In this document: positions 37,556 to 49,660 of the stretch, one piece after another
Numbering within the stretch: position 1 is the first letter of the stretch
How the letters are laid out: each line of letters begins with the position of its first letter
NCBI GenBank assembly: GCA_023078555.1
Contig: CM041201.1
Coordinates: 129,213 to 193,212, forward strand
Direction of reading: 5' to 3'
DNA length: 64,000 nt
Origin: Ulva prolifera
Lineage: Eukaryota; Chlorophyta; Ulvophyceae; Ulvales; Ulvaceae
Program-made: the position numbers and the translations under genes
The notes under the pieces: model-generated
Told to the model about the DNA's origin: nothing
The model's input: the letters and a program-made list of their open reading frames with translations, nothing else
The model's database searches: none

Positions 37556-38047
37556 GGTGAGGCCTGATGTAGCGCTGCAAAAACAGAACCTTGGTCAGGC
37601 CGATACACACAAGCGGATTATGTCAGCCACAGCACAGCATGCGCATCCTTAATAGATTGCAATACCTGGCCCTGATGTACAGCAATGTTTGTTCACTGAG
37701 CACTCTTGGGTCGGGTGCAGAGAGCGCAGTGCATGTGTTTGATCACAGCCGCGAACAACCCAACGGCGGAAACAAATTCGACATTGTCAGGGAGCCTGGC
37801 CGAGCCCTGGTAGGGACGTGATGGCCTGTCGAAGTTTCGCGCGCGAGGACGCGCTCAGCAGTGGCTACAGTGGTAACGGAACAGAATTGAAACAGCAATC
37901 CACGCTGCGCGCTGCCCAATTCCAACGAAGAATGTATGCTAACGTTAAGGCTCCACGAACAACCAATCAATTATCACACTGCAATATTGCGCTGCATTGA
38001 CCAAAGAGCGACACTGTTTCCGATTATTAGGTTGTCTGACTCCTGCC
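37556..38047. promoter_or_regulatory. Shared divergent promoter, QCR7 / CCT1
   Basis: 492 bp between two start codons facing away from each other, both housekeeping genes. No gene seen and no clear TATA box; a bidirectional housekeeping promoter is inferred. Confidence 0.45.
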
Positions 38048-40235
38048 ATGGCCTTCCAGGGCCCCCAACAAGGAGGCCAAGGGCCTTTAAGCATCAGAGG
38101 TACTAGAGAATCGGGTCAAGATGTTCGTACGGGTAATGTCACAGCTGTGGTGGCTGTGGCCAACATAGTCAAGAGTTCGCTAGGACCAGTGGGTCTTGAC
38201 AAGATGCTTGTAGACGACATCGGTGACGTCTGCATCACCAATGACGGAGCTACCATACTGAAAATGCTTGAAGTCGAGCATCCGGCTGCCAAAATTCTTG
38301 TTGAGCTGGCGAACCTGCAAGACCAAGAGGTCGGCGATGGCACCACGTCCGTGGTCATCGTTGCTGCCGAGCTCTTAAAGCGTGCGCATGATCTGGTGAA
38401 GAACAAGATTCATCCTACCAGTATCATTTCGGGGTACCGCATTGCCATGAAGGAGGCCATCAAGTTTGTAGAGAGCCACATGGCGATCAGCACCGACACG
38501 CTCGGTGAAGACATCCTCCTGCAATGTGCAAAAACCACGATGTCGTCCAAAATCATAGGTGCCCAAGAAGACTACTTCGCTAAGATGGCGGTCGACGCTG
38601 TTCAAGCAGTGAAAACCATCACGGATATTGGAGATGTCCGATACCCGGTCAAAGCCATCAACGTGCTGAAAGCGCACGGACGCTCTCTCATGGAGTCAAA
38701 ACTGATTAAGGGCTACGCATTAAATATGGGAAGGGCTGCGCAGGGCATGCCTACAAGCGTTCGGAACGCGAAAATTGCGTGTGTAGACTTCAACTTGCAA
38801 AAACATCGGATGCACATGGGCATTCAAGTCCAGGTTTCAGACCCCAAAGCCCTCGGCAAGATCCGAGATGAGGAAATGGAGATCGTAGCACGTAGAATAC
38901 GTGCCATGATTGATGCTGGTGCCAATGTGATTTTGACTACCAAAGGCATTGATGATTTCTGCCTGAAGCTGTTCGTCGAGGCGGGGTGCATTGCATGTCG
39001 CCGTGTCCCGAAAGATGACATGAAGCGAATTGCTCGAGCGACCGGAGCAACCATTGTAACAAGCCTGGCGACTGAGGAAGGCGGTGAAGCTTTTGACTCT
39101 GCGCTACTTGGATCATGTGAAACTGTGTTTGAGGACCGTGTCTCAGATGATGACATGATCTTCATTCAGGGCTGCGCTTCTGCAACGTGCGGCATTCTCC
39201 TACACCTGGCCTTCCTTCTTGTGCGTGTTCATGCACAGGCTGATTCCACTCCTTCGGTATCGTTTGCACCGCCACCAAGAGCATGGCCCCTGCAAGCGTA
39301 CTCAATCTGTTTATCTTCGCCAATCTTCACCATTCTAGCACCCAGATCGCAGGTTAATCTGGCCCAAGCACCGTCCTTGGTAATCCATGCCACCAGGCTG
39401 CGCTCGTAACAACGGTGCTGCTGGTGCAGGGCTGTGACCGTGCTGCTTCGTGGTGCCAACGACTACATGCTTGACGAAGTTGACCGAGCACTGCATGATG
39501 CACTTTGCATTGTGAAGCGCGTGCTGGAGAACCAGTCTGTTGTGCCTGGTGGTGGTGCAGTTGAGGCAGGCCTGTCAATATACCTTGAGAACTTTGCCAG
39601 CGCCCTTGGCAGCCGCGAGCAGCTCGCGATCAATGAGTTTGCAGAAGCCCTCCTCGTGGTGCCAAAGACCTTGGCCGTCAATGCGGCGAAGGATGCAACT
39701 GACCTAGTGGCAAAGCTGCGTGCCCTGCACAACATTGCACAGAAGCAAGAGGAAAAGAAGTATCTGTCCTCGGTGCGCTCAGACTGCCTCACTGCTGGAC
39801 CGTCCTGCATGCTGCAGCTCTGGTATTATCCTTAGGCAATCGAATGTGGCAAGTGGAAGCACAGGCTGGCCTGGCGTCTGCACGAACTTTCGACATTTGG
39901 ACACCGCATCTTCCAATCTACACATTGCGCTATGTGCAGTTGCTTATGTAGTCGGGTCAGCTTCCTGTTTACCTACTTCACCATCACTAGGATGTTGCAT
40001 ATTCTGAACTGCACCAGGATCACAGTGGTAAGAGCATCACCGGTGGAACTCTGTGCTGCAGTGGGGGCTGGATCTGATCGCTGGCGCTCCGTGCAATTGC
40101 ACCAAGAATGGGGTTTTGGAGCCGACCATCAACAAGGTCAAGCTCATCCAGTTTGCAACTGAGGCGGCGCTCACAATTTTGCGCATTGATGACATGATCA
40201 AGGTCGAGCCAGATCCGGCGGAGGAGGAGCAGTGA
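38048..40235 (+). CDS. CCT1: CCT1/TCP-1 alpha, cytosolic chaperonin subunit
   Basis: One of eight subunits of the TRiC/CCT double ring, which folds actin, tubulin and WD40 proteins with ATP. Three exons join in phase: 38048-39186, 39430-39772 and 40062-40235 (TGA), giving 551 aa, normal for the family. Equatorial-domain motifs: [40 protein letters not shown] and the ATP-binding GDGTTSVV (residues 96-103). The apical domain has [20 protein letters not shown], and the second equatorial half [28 protein letters not shown] and [12 protein letters not shown]. Alpha-specific features are the [14 protein letters not shown] and [18 protein letters not shown] stretches. The ATG follows a short 5' leader and fits the family N-terminus. 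Confidence 0.97.
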
Positions 40236-40360
40236 TCGACCCGTGAGCGCAGATAGCGGGTGGCTTGAGTTTTATCGCGTGTGAGGTAAACTACATGGGA
40301 ACTGAAGTGAGATGTTATCGTTCCGTGTCCTGAGAAACAACTGGTGTCTGTGCAGAAGCG

Positions 40361-40365
40361 TGTAA
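40361..40365 (+). terminator. TGTAA poly(A) signal for CCT1
   Basis: TGTAA 126 nt downstream of the CCT1 stop codon. Confidence 0.55.
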
Positions 40366-41557
40366 CTGCGCCAGTTCTACAGTGATGTAGCAGGTTGATA
40401 GCGGTGTGTGCAAGGCTGTCACATGTCACTATGACTGTCATGTTTCCTCTAGGCTGTATATATTTCTTTCTGCCACATCTGTCACAAGTAGGACCAATTT
40501 GTGCACTGCTGGATCAGATGCTCTGCCACACCCTGTGGACACGGCTTTGCATATCAGTCGCTTGTGCAGGCTTGTCAGTGATTTTAGATGTGACTCATCT
40601 GCCATGCTGGCATTGCTCCGTCATTCGTGAAGGCTTGACACCAGCTGGACAGCAGGGCATGACTCCACTGAAACAGGCTGATCAAATCGGTGCCAAATCA
40701 GTCGTGTCAGCGTGGCCAGCTCAGTTAGCACCCGAACTGGCTCTGTCAGCTGCGGCGTTGTTTGTGAGGGATGGGTAGGTGCTGGTCCCCACCAGCATCT
40801 TGTCCCACTCTGGTGTACTTCAGGAGCCCTAAAACATGTGGGTAGTTACCGAGCGTGCCCTTGTGCATGCGTGTGTGCTTTACGTTCCAAAGCTGTGCTG
40901 CACAGCTTGCTGTTCCTGCTGTTTCATGCTTTCTTTTGTAACTACAAGGGCTGTGCGGGGGCACCGTTGTGTCAATTGCACAGAACCACATATTCAAGAG
41001 CACCTAACGGGTCATGATGCCCAATTCCCTGAGTTCATACATGAACATATTTTGCCCAGTCCGGAGATGTCCAATTGTATAATTGTTGGGTTTTCTGATA
41101 CCAATGCTGGTTGAGCACTGGAGCTGACATCAAGAATGACATTGCGCCAGATACGGTGTCGTCAGTGGAGCATCACTGTGTCCCTTTGATGCTTCCTTGG
41201 GGTTTCTTGCTGACCACCAGCAGGAATTGTCAATCAAATGAACAGCTGCATGTGGACTGGTGTGACAACCCAGAACAGAAAAGACATGCCAAGAAGGGAA
41301 AGGCAGAGACAGATTGGACCAGATCAAAAGATGACCAGAATGGTGCATTCCTAGGCGATGGCGCTGTAAGATAAGGACTGGCCTGTGCATTCGGTGCATC
41401 AATGGGAATGTTGCAGTGGCAATACGGCCATATAACATTCTCGATGACCCAAGTAGCTTGCAGACCTGCCCAAACACCGATAGCAGCACGCCAGGGCTGG
41501 GCCGAGGCTTCGGAGACTTGTTGGCTTTGGACGTGATCTGGGTGGCAAGCAGTCCGG

Positions 41558-41945
41558 CTACCTCTGTGGCCGGGTTTGTGTGGGTGAGCTGGTGTTAAGT
41601 GTCAGGTCACAGACGACAGTCCTGTGACTCATGGTGTGCAAAAGGTTTTCTCGAGATGCCATAAGCTGAATCCTGCTTCTCGTTTGGGATGGGGCTGTAG
41701 GAGGAGAAATGCCAAGGGTGAGTTGCTCCCGGGAATACATTGCACGTGACGCAGACTGTGTAAAGAGCGAGTTCATGCTTTTGATGAGCACGGCCACAAC
41801 ATTCCTTCCTGCTGCCGCCTCGTCCCAGTAAATATCATTCTTTTGGCGTAGGCTGTCCAATTGTGGACGTTTCGAGTGCTCTGCACTGTGCATGCCCAAA
41901 CCTGAATGCCAGCTGCTGCTGCGTATAATGTAAGAAGACTGTTGC
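41558..41945 (-). CDS. Possible exon of an unrecognised minus-strand gene
   Basis: An open stretch following a CTGCCAG acceptor-like site reads like ordinary protein (QKNDIYWDEAAAGRNVVAVL, then SMNSLFTQSASRAMYSREQL). The composition is balanced and partly helical. I could not chain it to neighbouring exons with certainty and do not recognise a family. It may be coincidence. Confidence 0.3.
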
Positions 41946-42490
41946 CTGGCAGGAGATGGGACTCCTGGCACCACCCGTACCCTTTGCACTTGAGTCACAA
42001 TTCAGTCTTGCAACTCAGGGAAAAAAGAACAGCAGCAGGCGTCATTGTCATCACGGCTTACTTTCAATAGAGCAACGAAGCAAAGGTAGTCAAACTTCCA
42101 CAAGTAGCGGCAAGCAGATGCAGATCAAGATGCGAGCATTGCGCACGAAGCCGTGCACAATACAAGCATGTATACAAATCAACAGGAATTATGGTGGTTT
42201 TCCGCCGGCCAGCGACAGACCTCACAGTTAGTGCCGCCTGTGTATCCTTGCAAGATTTTTGCATCAGCATGATCGTTTTTTGTCCTTTGCAATCCAGTCG
42301 ATCTTTCCATGCGGATTCCGTTGTGACGTGGCCGCGTGGCGACCACAACTTGGCCATGCAACTCATGGCATGTGCCTCGCCGTGTGGCGTGCATGGCTCC
42401 ACGGGACCAGCTCAGCTGCGGCTTCCCGAAAGATAGATTGGAACTATCAAAATTAGTGCCTGAAGGCACGCCTGAGGCTCACGACAATGA

Positions 42491-42533
42491 CACGTGACTC
42501 GGAAGTGTGAGTTGGCCTCATAGCCTTATAAAA
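42491..42533 (+). promoter_or_regulatory. G-box and TATA box upstream of the receiver-SPA gene
   Basis: CACGTG, the core G-box bound by plant bZIP (HY5) and bHLH (PIF) factors, is at 42491-42496. TTATAAAA, a good TATA box, is at 42526-42533. They are 30 bp apart and about 240-280 bp upstream of the ATG at 42769. The sites are seen in the sequence; function is inferred. Confidence 0.45.
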
Positions 42534-42768
42534 CATTATCAGTGCATGGCTGCTTCTGACCATAGGTTTGGCAAAATCATAGGCAGTCGAGACATCACAG
42601 CACGTCCACTGCTGTAGGTGTCTACACTCGTCATTTTGGAATCGTACATGCTGAGCAGGAAAAACCGTCGTTGTCCAGTCTAAATCTTTAGCGTAGTATG
42701 CGTGTGGCAACAGTCTGTTTCAGCCATGAGCAGCGGCGTCACCATTAGCTTCTGAACTGCTTTTTAAA

Positions 42769-45700
42769 ATGTCGCTGAAAGTAATGGATTCCCATTGCGG
42801 CCCGGTGTATGTCCCTGAAGCCCCGGGTACCGGAGCCGACACTGATGCCAGTATTCACATCCTGCTGGTTGATGACGACACACTTGCACGCCACATTGTC
42901 CGAAAGGCTTTAGAGAAATGTCATTACAAAGGTGCGATGGCGGGATTCTTCGATTAAATATACAGTCCACGATGCAAGGCTCTCCGAGTGCCTGGCACAT
43001 CAGCAACGGCCTCTAACACGCCCAGCACAGCGTCAAGTCAAACTGCTTTTCGATCTTCAGATAGTTTGTAGGATGCATGTCCTTGTTCTTCTCCATGGTC
43101 CTTGTGATCGATTTAACCCATGCGATTGGATCTGCAGTGACAGCGGTTACCAGCGCCAAAGAAGCTATCCGTGTTCTGGAGAGTACAGACGTGGACACAT
43201 TTCAGCTAATTTTGACGGTAAGACCACTCTGAACAGTTGCGGATTCGCGGAACGTCTCGATCAGCCGTGGCACGAATTTCACACTCCACGTAGACATCAC
43301 AGCTTCGTGTGCTGGACCACGGTAGCCTCAACGCCGTGCCGTGTATACAGGACGTAGTTATGCCAGTGGGAGGAGACGGTCTGGATCTATTGGAGCACGT
43401 GAAGAGCAACGTCGTGTGGAGGTCTATCCCGGTTGTCAGTACGCCCATCTCCTGCCACGCCTCACAGTCGGCCTCAACACATCACCATTCACAATTTCTG
43501 ATATCTCTTGTGCATCTGCAGTGATGTCCGCGAACGAATGCATCGATACCGTCCGCGAGTGCTTGCAACGGGGCGCCAGTCACTACATCCTGAAGCCTGT
43601 CACCCAGAAGGAGATCAAATCCCTGTGGCAGTACGCGTACCGCTCCGCCACTCGGCCAGCCCACGTTATCGAAGAAACTACAGTGCCCGCTAGCCCCAGC
43701 ACAAATGGCGCTGCTCCAGCCACGGACATTCCCATGATCGCAACAAAACCTGCTGGCCTGTGCGCAAGCAAAGGCCCGCATGTTGCAACCCCCGCACCCG
43801 CAACTTCGAGCCTCGCCCCGGCTGGCACAAACATGCCCCTCAACTCCGCCCTCGAGTCTCTCAGCCTTCCCTGGCGCACTCGCCTCACCGTCTTCTGCCA
43901 ACTCCTCCACAATACCCGCATGGCGTTCGAGTCCGCCACCCCAACCTCCACCTCTGGCCCCCTCGCCCCCCGCCCCCAACCCTTCACCAACTCCGCCTCC
44001 ATCCTCATCTCGCCCTCCACGGGCGCCATTGCCGCGTGCCACACGCCCCCGCACCACTTCTCCTCCTACTTCTACCGCGCGCCCCTCTCCCGCGGCGCCA
44101 CGGCCTCGACGCACTACCTCCGCAGCTATGACGCCGCCTCAGCCACGTATGCTCTCGGAATCCTCCTCCTCGAGCTCGCGATGGCTCCCTGCCCGGCCAA
44201 GGTCCGTACGGAGTACCTCTCCGCCCTGCCACGCGTCCCGGCGTCCCTCCTCTCATCCAAGCCCGACATCGCGGTCCTCGTGCTGCGTATGACGGCTGCA
44301 AACGCGGGCGAGCGACCGTCGCTGGTGCAGCTGACGCGGGAGCGCGCGGTCCATGCGGTGTACAGCACCGTGGCGGCCGCGGCGAACGTCGTTGCGAACC
44401 AGCAGGCCGCCGGCTCGGTCGTGATCCGGCGCGCGTTCCTGCAGAAGGTCCGGGAGAGCCGCAAGGAGCACATCGCGGGCGTGACGGCTGACTTGGAGTG
44501 CCTGGAATCAGATCTCTCACGAGTGCGTCGCGGCCGACCTGTCCCTGTGGCGTGCCCGCTTTGTAGTGATGACTGCTTCTGGTGTCGGCCGCTTGCCAAT
44601 AATCGCCACCATTTACTGTGTGTGCCTGTGTGTTCCTGTGTGGTGGCTCCGTCCAGCGCTGGCTCGCCTGTTTGTTTCGGACATATCACACGAGTTCAGA
44701 CCATTGCATAGCAGAGCATCGAACCAGACCGTAGAACAACGGGACCTTCAGCATGCATCCAAAGATCTAGCGGACGCATCCCCACTAGCAGAGGAGGCAA
44801 CTCGTGCACATGGTGAGATTTGCTGACATATCCCGTGACATGTGATGCCGTGCAGGTTCACGCCGCGTTGCAGCAGGTCCAGCAAGAGTCTGGGCGGCTA
44901 CAAGCATCCTGCGATGTGGGCGGGGCTGACGCGTCTGCAGGCGCTGCCGAGGCGCCAGGAGCCGCACGAAACGGCGTGGAGGCTCTCGCAGCACGGCCAG
45001 CACACATCTCGTGGCCGAGACGACGGCGTGCCTGCGGCAGCGATGACGGCATGGGCGCCTCTGCCACAGACGGTGTAGGGTTTGGGGCTACGGATGGTAA
45101 CACAGGCAGCAGCAGTGGTGACCGCACTGATGTCGATGCCGGGACGGTGGCGGCTGATCATATCGTCAAAATCGGCGGCCCAGGCGACAAACCGGCGAAC
45201 GGCGTCAAGGACGGAGTGGCTACGATTGACGGTGTTGGGGAGTGCGCGGACGAGAATCCGCAGAAGCGGCGGCGTGTCGACACCGATGCGCTGGAGAGCA
45301 CCGTCAAAGTTGCTCACGCGAGCGAGAGCGAGGGCCAGACGGTCGTCGCAATGGGCGGCCCCGCGGGTGAGGTTGTGTGCGGAAGCCTGGCAGAAGCAGC
45401 TGGTGCGCATGCGGCCGGGGACCCCGACTGTGCAAGTGACAGTACACTCAAGCTTAAGGCTGGGGCTGATTCCGATGACGCCGTGCCGGCGTTGAACCTG
45501 TCATCCAAGCCGAAGGCCGCGCCGATACCGAATGCGGTGCGTGAGCGGTGGGAGCACGTTAGCCCGCTCGCGATGCAGCTGTTTGGGGGCTACCGGATGT
45601 CGTCACGGCTCGGCCGCGTCGCACACGAGGGGTGCGCGGAGGCGTCCGGCGGGGCGGCCGCCGGGGCCTTGGCCGGTGCAGCAGACCCGTACCTGCACTC

Positions 45701-47294
45701 GGCGCCGTGGCTGCGGTCAGTCGCGAGGGACCTGCAGGCGGTGGCGCGCTTCCGGTGGCTGCCGGTGGTGTCGTCTGTGCAGCATGCGCCGAGCAACACG
45801 CTGGACGGAAACTCCGGCCGGCGCATGGTGTGCGCGGTCGCGCTCGACCGCTGTGAGGAGAACCTCGCAGTCATCGGTGCGAACCTTCGCGCCGTGAATA
45901 CGGGCTCTCGGAGCGTCCTGTGATCGAGTCCCATTGCTCCCTGAGCTGAGCTGCAGTGCTTACACCCACATATGTGTCCCGCATGCTTCTTGAGTTCTCG
46001 AAAGGGGGGGAGTTGTTCATGTTGTTCATGTACGTTGTTGTGTATATGTAAGTTGTGATGTGTACATGTAAGTTGTTCATGTACGTGAAGGTTCTTGTGG
46101 TGCAGGTGTGAATAAGACGATCCGGCTGTTCCGCTTTGCCAACATGACGGATGAGCACCTGCGTCCGAGCGAGCCGCGGTACCCTGTGAACGACCTCACC
46201 GTGCGTTCGAAGCTCACGTCGGGGTGCTTCAACGCGTACCTGCAGCACCGGCTCGCGATCGCGGACAGCGACGGCGGCGTCACGGTGCTCGATACCGCCG
46301 CGAACGTCGAGCTGATGCAGTTTGAGGAGCACGTGAACCGCGTGTGGAGCGTCGACTGCAGCCCGCACGACCCCGCGCTGCTGCTGTCGGCGTCGATGGA
46401 CAAGACGGTGCGGTTGTGGAGCACCGCTCAGGAGGAGAGCGTCGCGATGATCGTCGAGACGCACCAGGTTCGCCTTGCCAGCCCTGCAGCTTCCTCCCAT
46501 CTCGCCGCATGCTCTGCTGTGAGATGTTGTGGCACTCAGGTCACACCTGAGGTGTTGCACCTGAGGTGGAGGCTCGGCTGCAGCACCTTTTTGTGCCAAG
46601 GTCTCGTCTGGCACATCCAGGACATCATGCTGCATCTTGTTTGCGGCGTGTGTCGTGCATGTTTGCGTTCAGCCAAAAAGAATCTCAACAAACAAACGAT
46701 CGCATCACATCCTCATCGTGTGGTTTTCAAGGGTTGGCGGTGGTGGCGTAGGTGTGCAGTGCGGTCTTCCACCCGCAGAACGCGAACCTCCTCGCCCTCG
46801 GCACCGCCAACGCGGCGCTGAAGCTCTACGACATTCGGCGCCTCGATGCACCCCTCGGCACCGCCTCCGCCCCGCGCGCCGTCAGCTACGTCCGCTTCAT
46901 GGGCGACCACGTCGTCGCCGCCGCCGTCGACTCGGTGATATGCATGTACAACACCGCGGCGGTCGCGCGCGGCGCGGAGACCGGCGGCGGCCTCGTCGAG
47001 CCGGTGCGGGAGTTCCGCGGCCACCTCAACCAGCGCCACTTTGTCGGCCTCGCGTGCAGCCCGGAGGGCTACATCTTCACCGGCAGCGAGAACAACTCGG
47101 TGTGCATGTACCACCGTAGCGTGCCGACGGCTCTCGCGGAGCAGCCGGTGCTGACGCAGGACGCGATGGGTGGCGGGCTGATCCACGGGGCCGAACGGCC
47201 GATTGTGAACTGCCTGACAGTTGACAAGGGGCTGAAGTATGTTGTGTCGGGTGGAACGACGGGCTGGGTGAACGTGATGCGGCTTGGTTCGTAG
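42769..47294 (+). CDS. PRR-like receiver fused to a SPA/COP1-type WD40 repressor
   Basis: Seven exons join in phase: 42769-42931, 43138-43217, 43351-43438, 43522-44522, 44856-45876, 46106-46467 and 46752-47294, giving 1085 aa. Residues about 29-145 are a receiver domain: acidic pocket LLVDDD (Asp35-37), phosphoacceptor Asp82 (DVVMP), Ser113 (MMSAN) and Lys135 (ILKPV); its end (LKPVTQKEIKSLWQYAYR) is PRR-like. About 190-390 is a degenerate kinase-like region as in SPA proteins (TYALGILLLELAM, AGERPSLVQLT), then a coiled coil (HIAGVTADLECLESDLSRV). About 470-770 is a Gly/Ala/Asp-rich linker with the NLS-like QKRRRV. About 770-1085 is a COP1/SPA WD40 propeller (VNRVWSVDCS, DKTVRLWST, HFVGLACSPEGYIFTGSENN). 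SPA proteins support COP1 ubiquitin ligase in light signalling. No RING or CCT domain. The receiver end and kinase-like region share one exon, so the fusion is not a splice-join artefact. Confidence 0.88.
46016..46090 (+). repeat. Short imperfect tandem repeats in intron 5 of the RR-SPA gene
   Basis: Repeated GTTGTTCATGTACGTTG-like and ATGTAAGTTGT-like words in about 75 bp, just before the acceptor of exon 6. TG-rich and otherwise unremarkable. Confidence 0.6.
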
Positions 47295-49660
47295 GGTGCA
47301 AGTCTCTCTGGAGGCGTCCGCGAGGATTGCGGTGCGTTGGCTGCGGTGCGGCGTGGCTGTGACGTGATGCGCGGCTGACATCATGATCAGAAGAGGAAGT
47401 CGCGTCCTGCCATGTCTGCAGATGCGCGAGTCGGTGGGTGGCTGGTTCACACCCTGGGCGATCGCAATTTGGGATGAGCTGGTGTGGGTTCCGTTGGGAC
47501 GCTGCAGTCACCGTGAACTAGCCGTGATCATCACGGAAGCACTGGGACGTGGCACTGGGTTTCTAGTGCAATGCCCTGCTGATGTTGCTGGACTTTGTTT
47601 GTTGAGTTTGTGAAAGTGTCCAGGCTATAGTTTTTTTCACTGCTGCACGCAGTGCTTGTGCATGTGGACTGTGCTTGCAGTGCACGAGACGACCAGCCGA
47701 TCTGGTCAGCTCATTTTGCCAGCGGCGCCTCCCAACCACCTTGCGTGTATATGGTTGAGGTAGCGAGTGGGGAGGCACGGGCACTGCAGGACAGCTTGCA
47801 CTCCGCTGGAGTGATACAGCTCAATCTTGGCCAGGCTTGCAGTTGTATAGTGCGTGGTTTGAAACACATGCAGCTGCAAGATATGAGTTTTTTTGTCAGT
47901 GGCCAGGTGAGGCTGATTCCTCCTGCTGCGTGTCCCTTGCTAGTCATGGTGGCCATGGTCACCATGAAGCAGCGGAGACGAGGCAAGCTTTTGCGGCGAG
48001 TCAGTTAGACCGTCCGCGCCCTGATGTATGCATCAGGAATGTGCATGAGGATAGCTCCTGCAACAATGCTTGGGTGTTAGTCGTTGTTTGTGGTGATGAT
48101 GTTGCAAGGATCTACTGCTCATGCCCAGACTGGTAGTGTTCGCTCCTTTCTTCGACAACGTGTTGGGGACGTTTGTAATCTGCTGCAGTGAGTCACCTGC
48201 CACCACATGTTACGGCTCGGTGATCTAACATGGTACAGAGATGAAACGTGATTTAACCCACAGACCGATACAGCAGGGTGCTCAACCAGCATTCTGACAA
48301 TTTCTTGGTTTACTTATGAGTTTTTTTTTTCTTGAGGCTGGTCCCCGGGCGGGACTTGATTGCCTCCAGGTTTTTCCAGCATGTGCGCTTCGTTGAAACC
48401 TGTACCGCTCTCCAGCCCTGCATGGAATTACAGCTTCATGGGTGACTGAAAGGATACAAAACAAAAGGACCTTAATGTCCATACCTCGCGAAAATATTTT
48501 GTCTTAGTGCAGACATGCGGCTGTATCTGTCGAATTGTGAGCATTTACAGAGCAGCACAGTGCATTTCATTCGTGCACCTCAAAGTATGGTTGTCGGGAA
48601 GAGTTTTCTCTCTCATACCGCGTTGCACATGATGTGTGACAACATATGGCGAGGCCCTCACCGTGAGGTTGGATGTGCCTGACATATGTAGCCCATCACC
48701 ACCAATATGCTTGGTGAGCTGTTGCGTGACTCTGTAAGCAGGCTTGAAGTGACTTTGCATGTCACAGGTTCAGTAGTTCCAGCGCTGAACATGACGAGTG
48801 CCAAATACTCAAGAAACGGGGAGAGTCTTCCAATGATTTCCCAGTGAATATCGCAGGCTGTGGGAGCCTCTGATTGAACGAGGTGCAGGCGTCGGTAGGG
48901 GTTATAGAAAAGTATCGGCAATTCTAGTCTCATAAACCGGATATGTTCAGGGATCATGGAAAACTGTGAATGCGGGAGCAGGAAGGAATGGCTGGTATTG
49001 ACCTGATCGAGCTGCACTCGTGATGTCCGACGAAACAAATTCAAGCTCTTTGGCGTTCTTTCCTGCAGCGTTGCATGTCCACAATCTAGAAAGGGCCCTC
49101 TGTGGAGTATTATGTCCTTGCAACGAGCCAGCATTGCATCGAAAACACACGTGGTACGCATGAACACATGTCCAGAAACTGTCGAGCCGCCCTTTACGGC
49201 TCTACGCCATGGCACGCCAGCCTGCATCGCAGTGGCTCACACATAGTCCACATAGTCTGGCACGCTCGACCAGCGCCCTTCCCGCCACAGTCTCCCACCG
49301 CAATGATCCGCCAATCAGCTCTCCTGAACCCAGCGCTGCCAACAGTCCACTGCGGCAGCGTTGAAGGCCATCATCCTGTTCCAACACTTGCTGTGATTCC
49401 AGCAAAGCACACCCGTTCCCCCCAATCCCCGCCCCCCCCCCCCCCCCCACATGCATCCACACGCATCCTGTGACCGCTCGCACAAGTCCACGCGATCCAG
49501 CGGCCACATGCAACACCTCAGCATTTCCCGTTGCAGCTGTATTCGCTGGCAATTCGCCCACCAACCAGGCCGGTCTCCACCCCGGAGACCACAGGGCGAC
49601 ACCTTGCGTGCCAGATCTGTTCCGCATCCCTCATTCCGGACTCGCGAACTCCTCTTGGTG
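47295..49660. other. Intergenic or unresolved, convergent RR-SPA / DPI-repeat gene
   Basis: About 2.4 kb between convergent stop codons. The longest open frame is 189 codons on the minus strand (49227-48658) with no recognisable motif and no supporting exon chain. A poly-C tract lies at 49432-49448. Nothing else supportable. Confidence 0.4.
49432..49448. repeat. Poly-C tract (17 C)
   Basis: Uninterrupted run of 17 C within about 230 bp of the 3' end of the DPI-repeat gene. Confidence 0.9.

Larger units (their letters stand above)
40236..42768. other. Mostly unresolved region between CCT1 and the RR-SPA gene
   Basis: About 2.5 kb. CCT1 3' UTR with TGTAA at 40361-40365 on the left, promoter of the receiver-SPA gene on the right. 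The middle (41.0-42.0 kb) has one possible minus-strand exon listed separately. Nothing else can be supported. Confidence 0.45.

Noticed and set aside
48658..49227. 189-codon minus-strand open frame
   Set aside because: No recognisable motif, no splice chain or clear start; could be chance in 2.4 kb of non-coding DNA. Worth an RNA check only.
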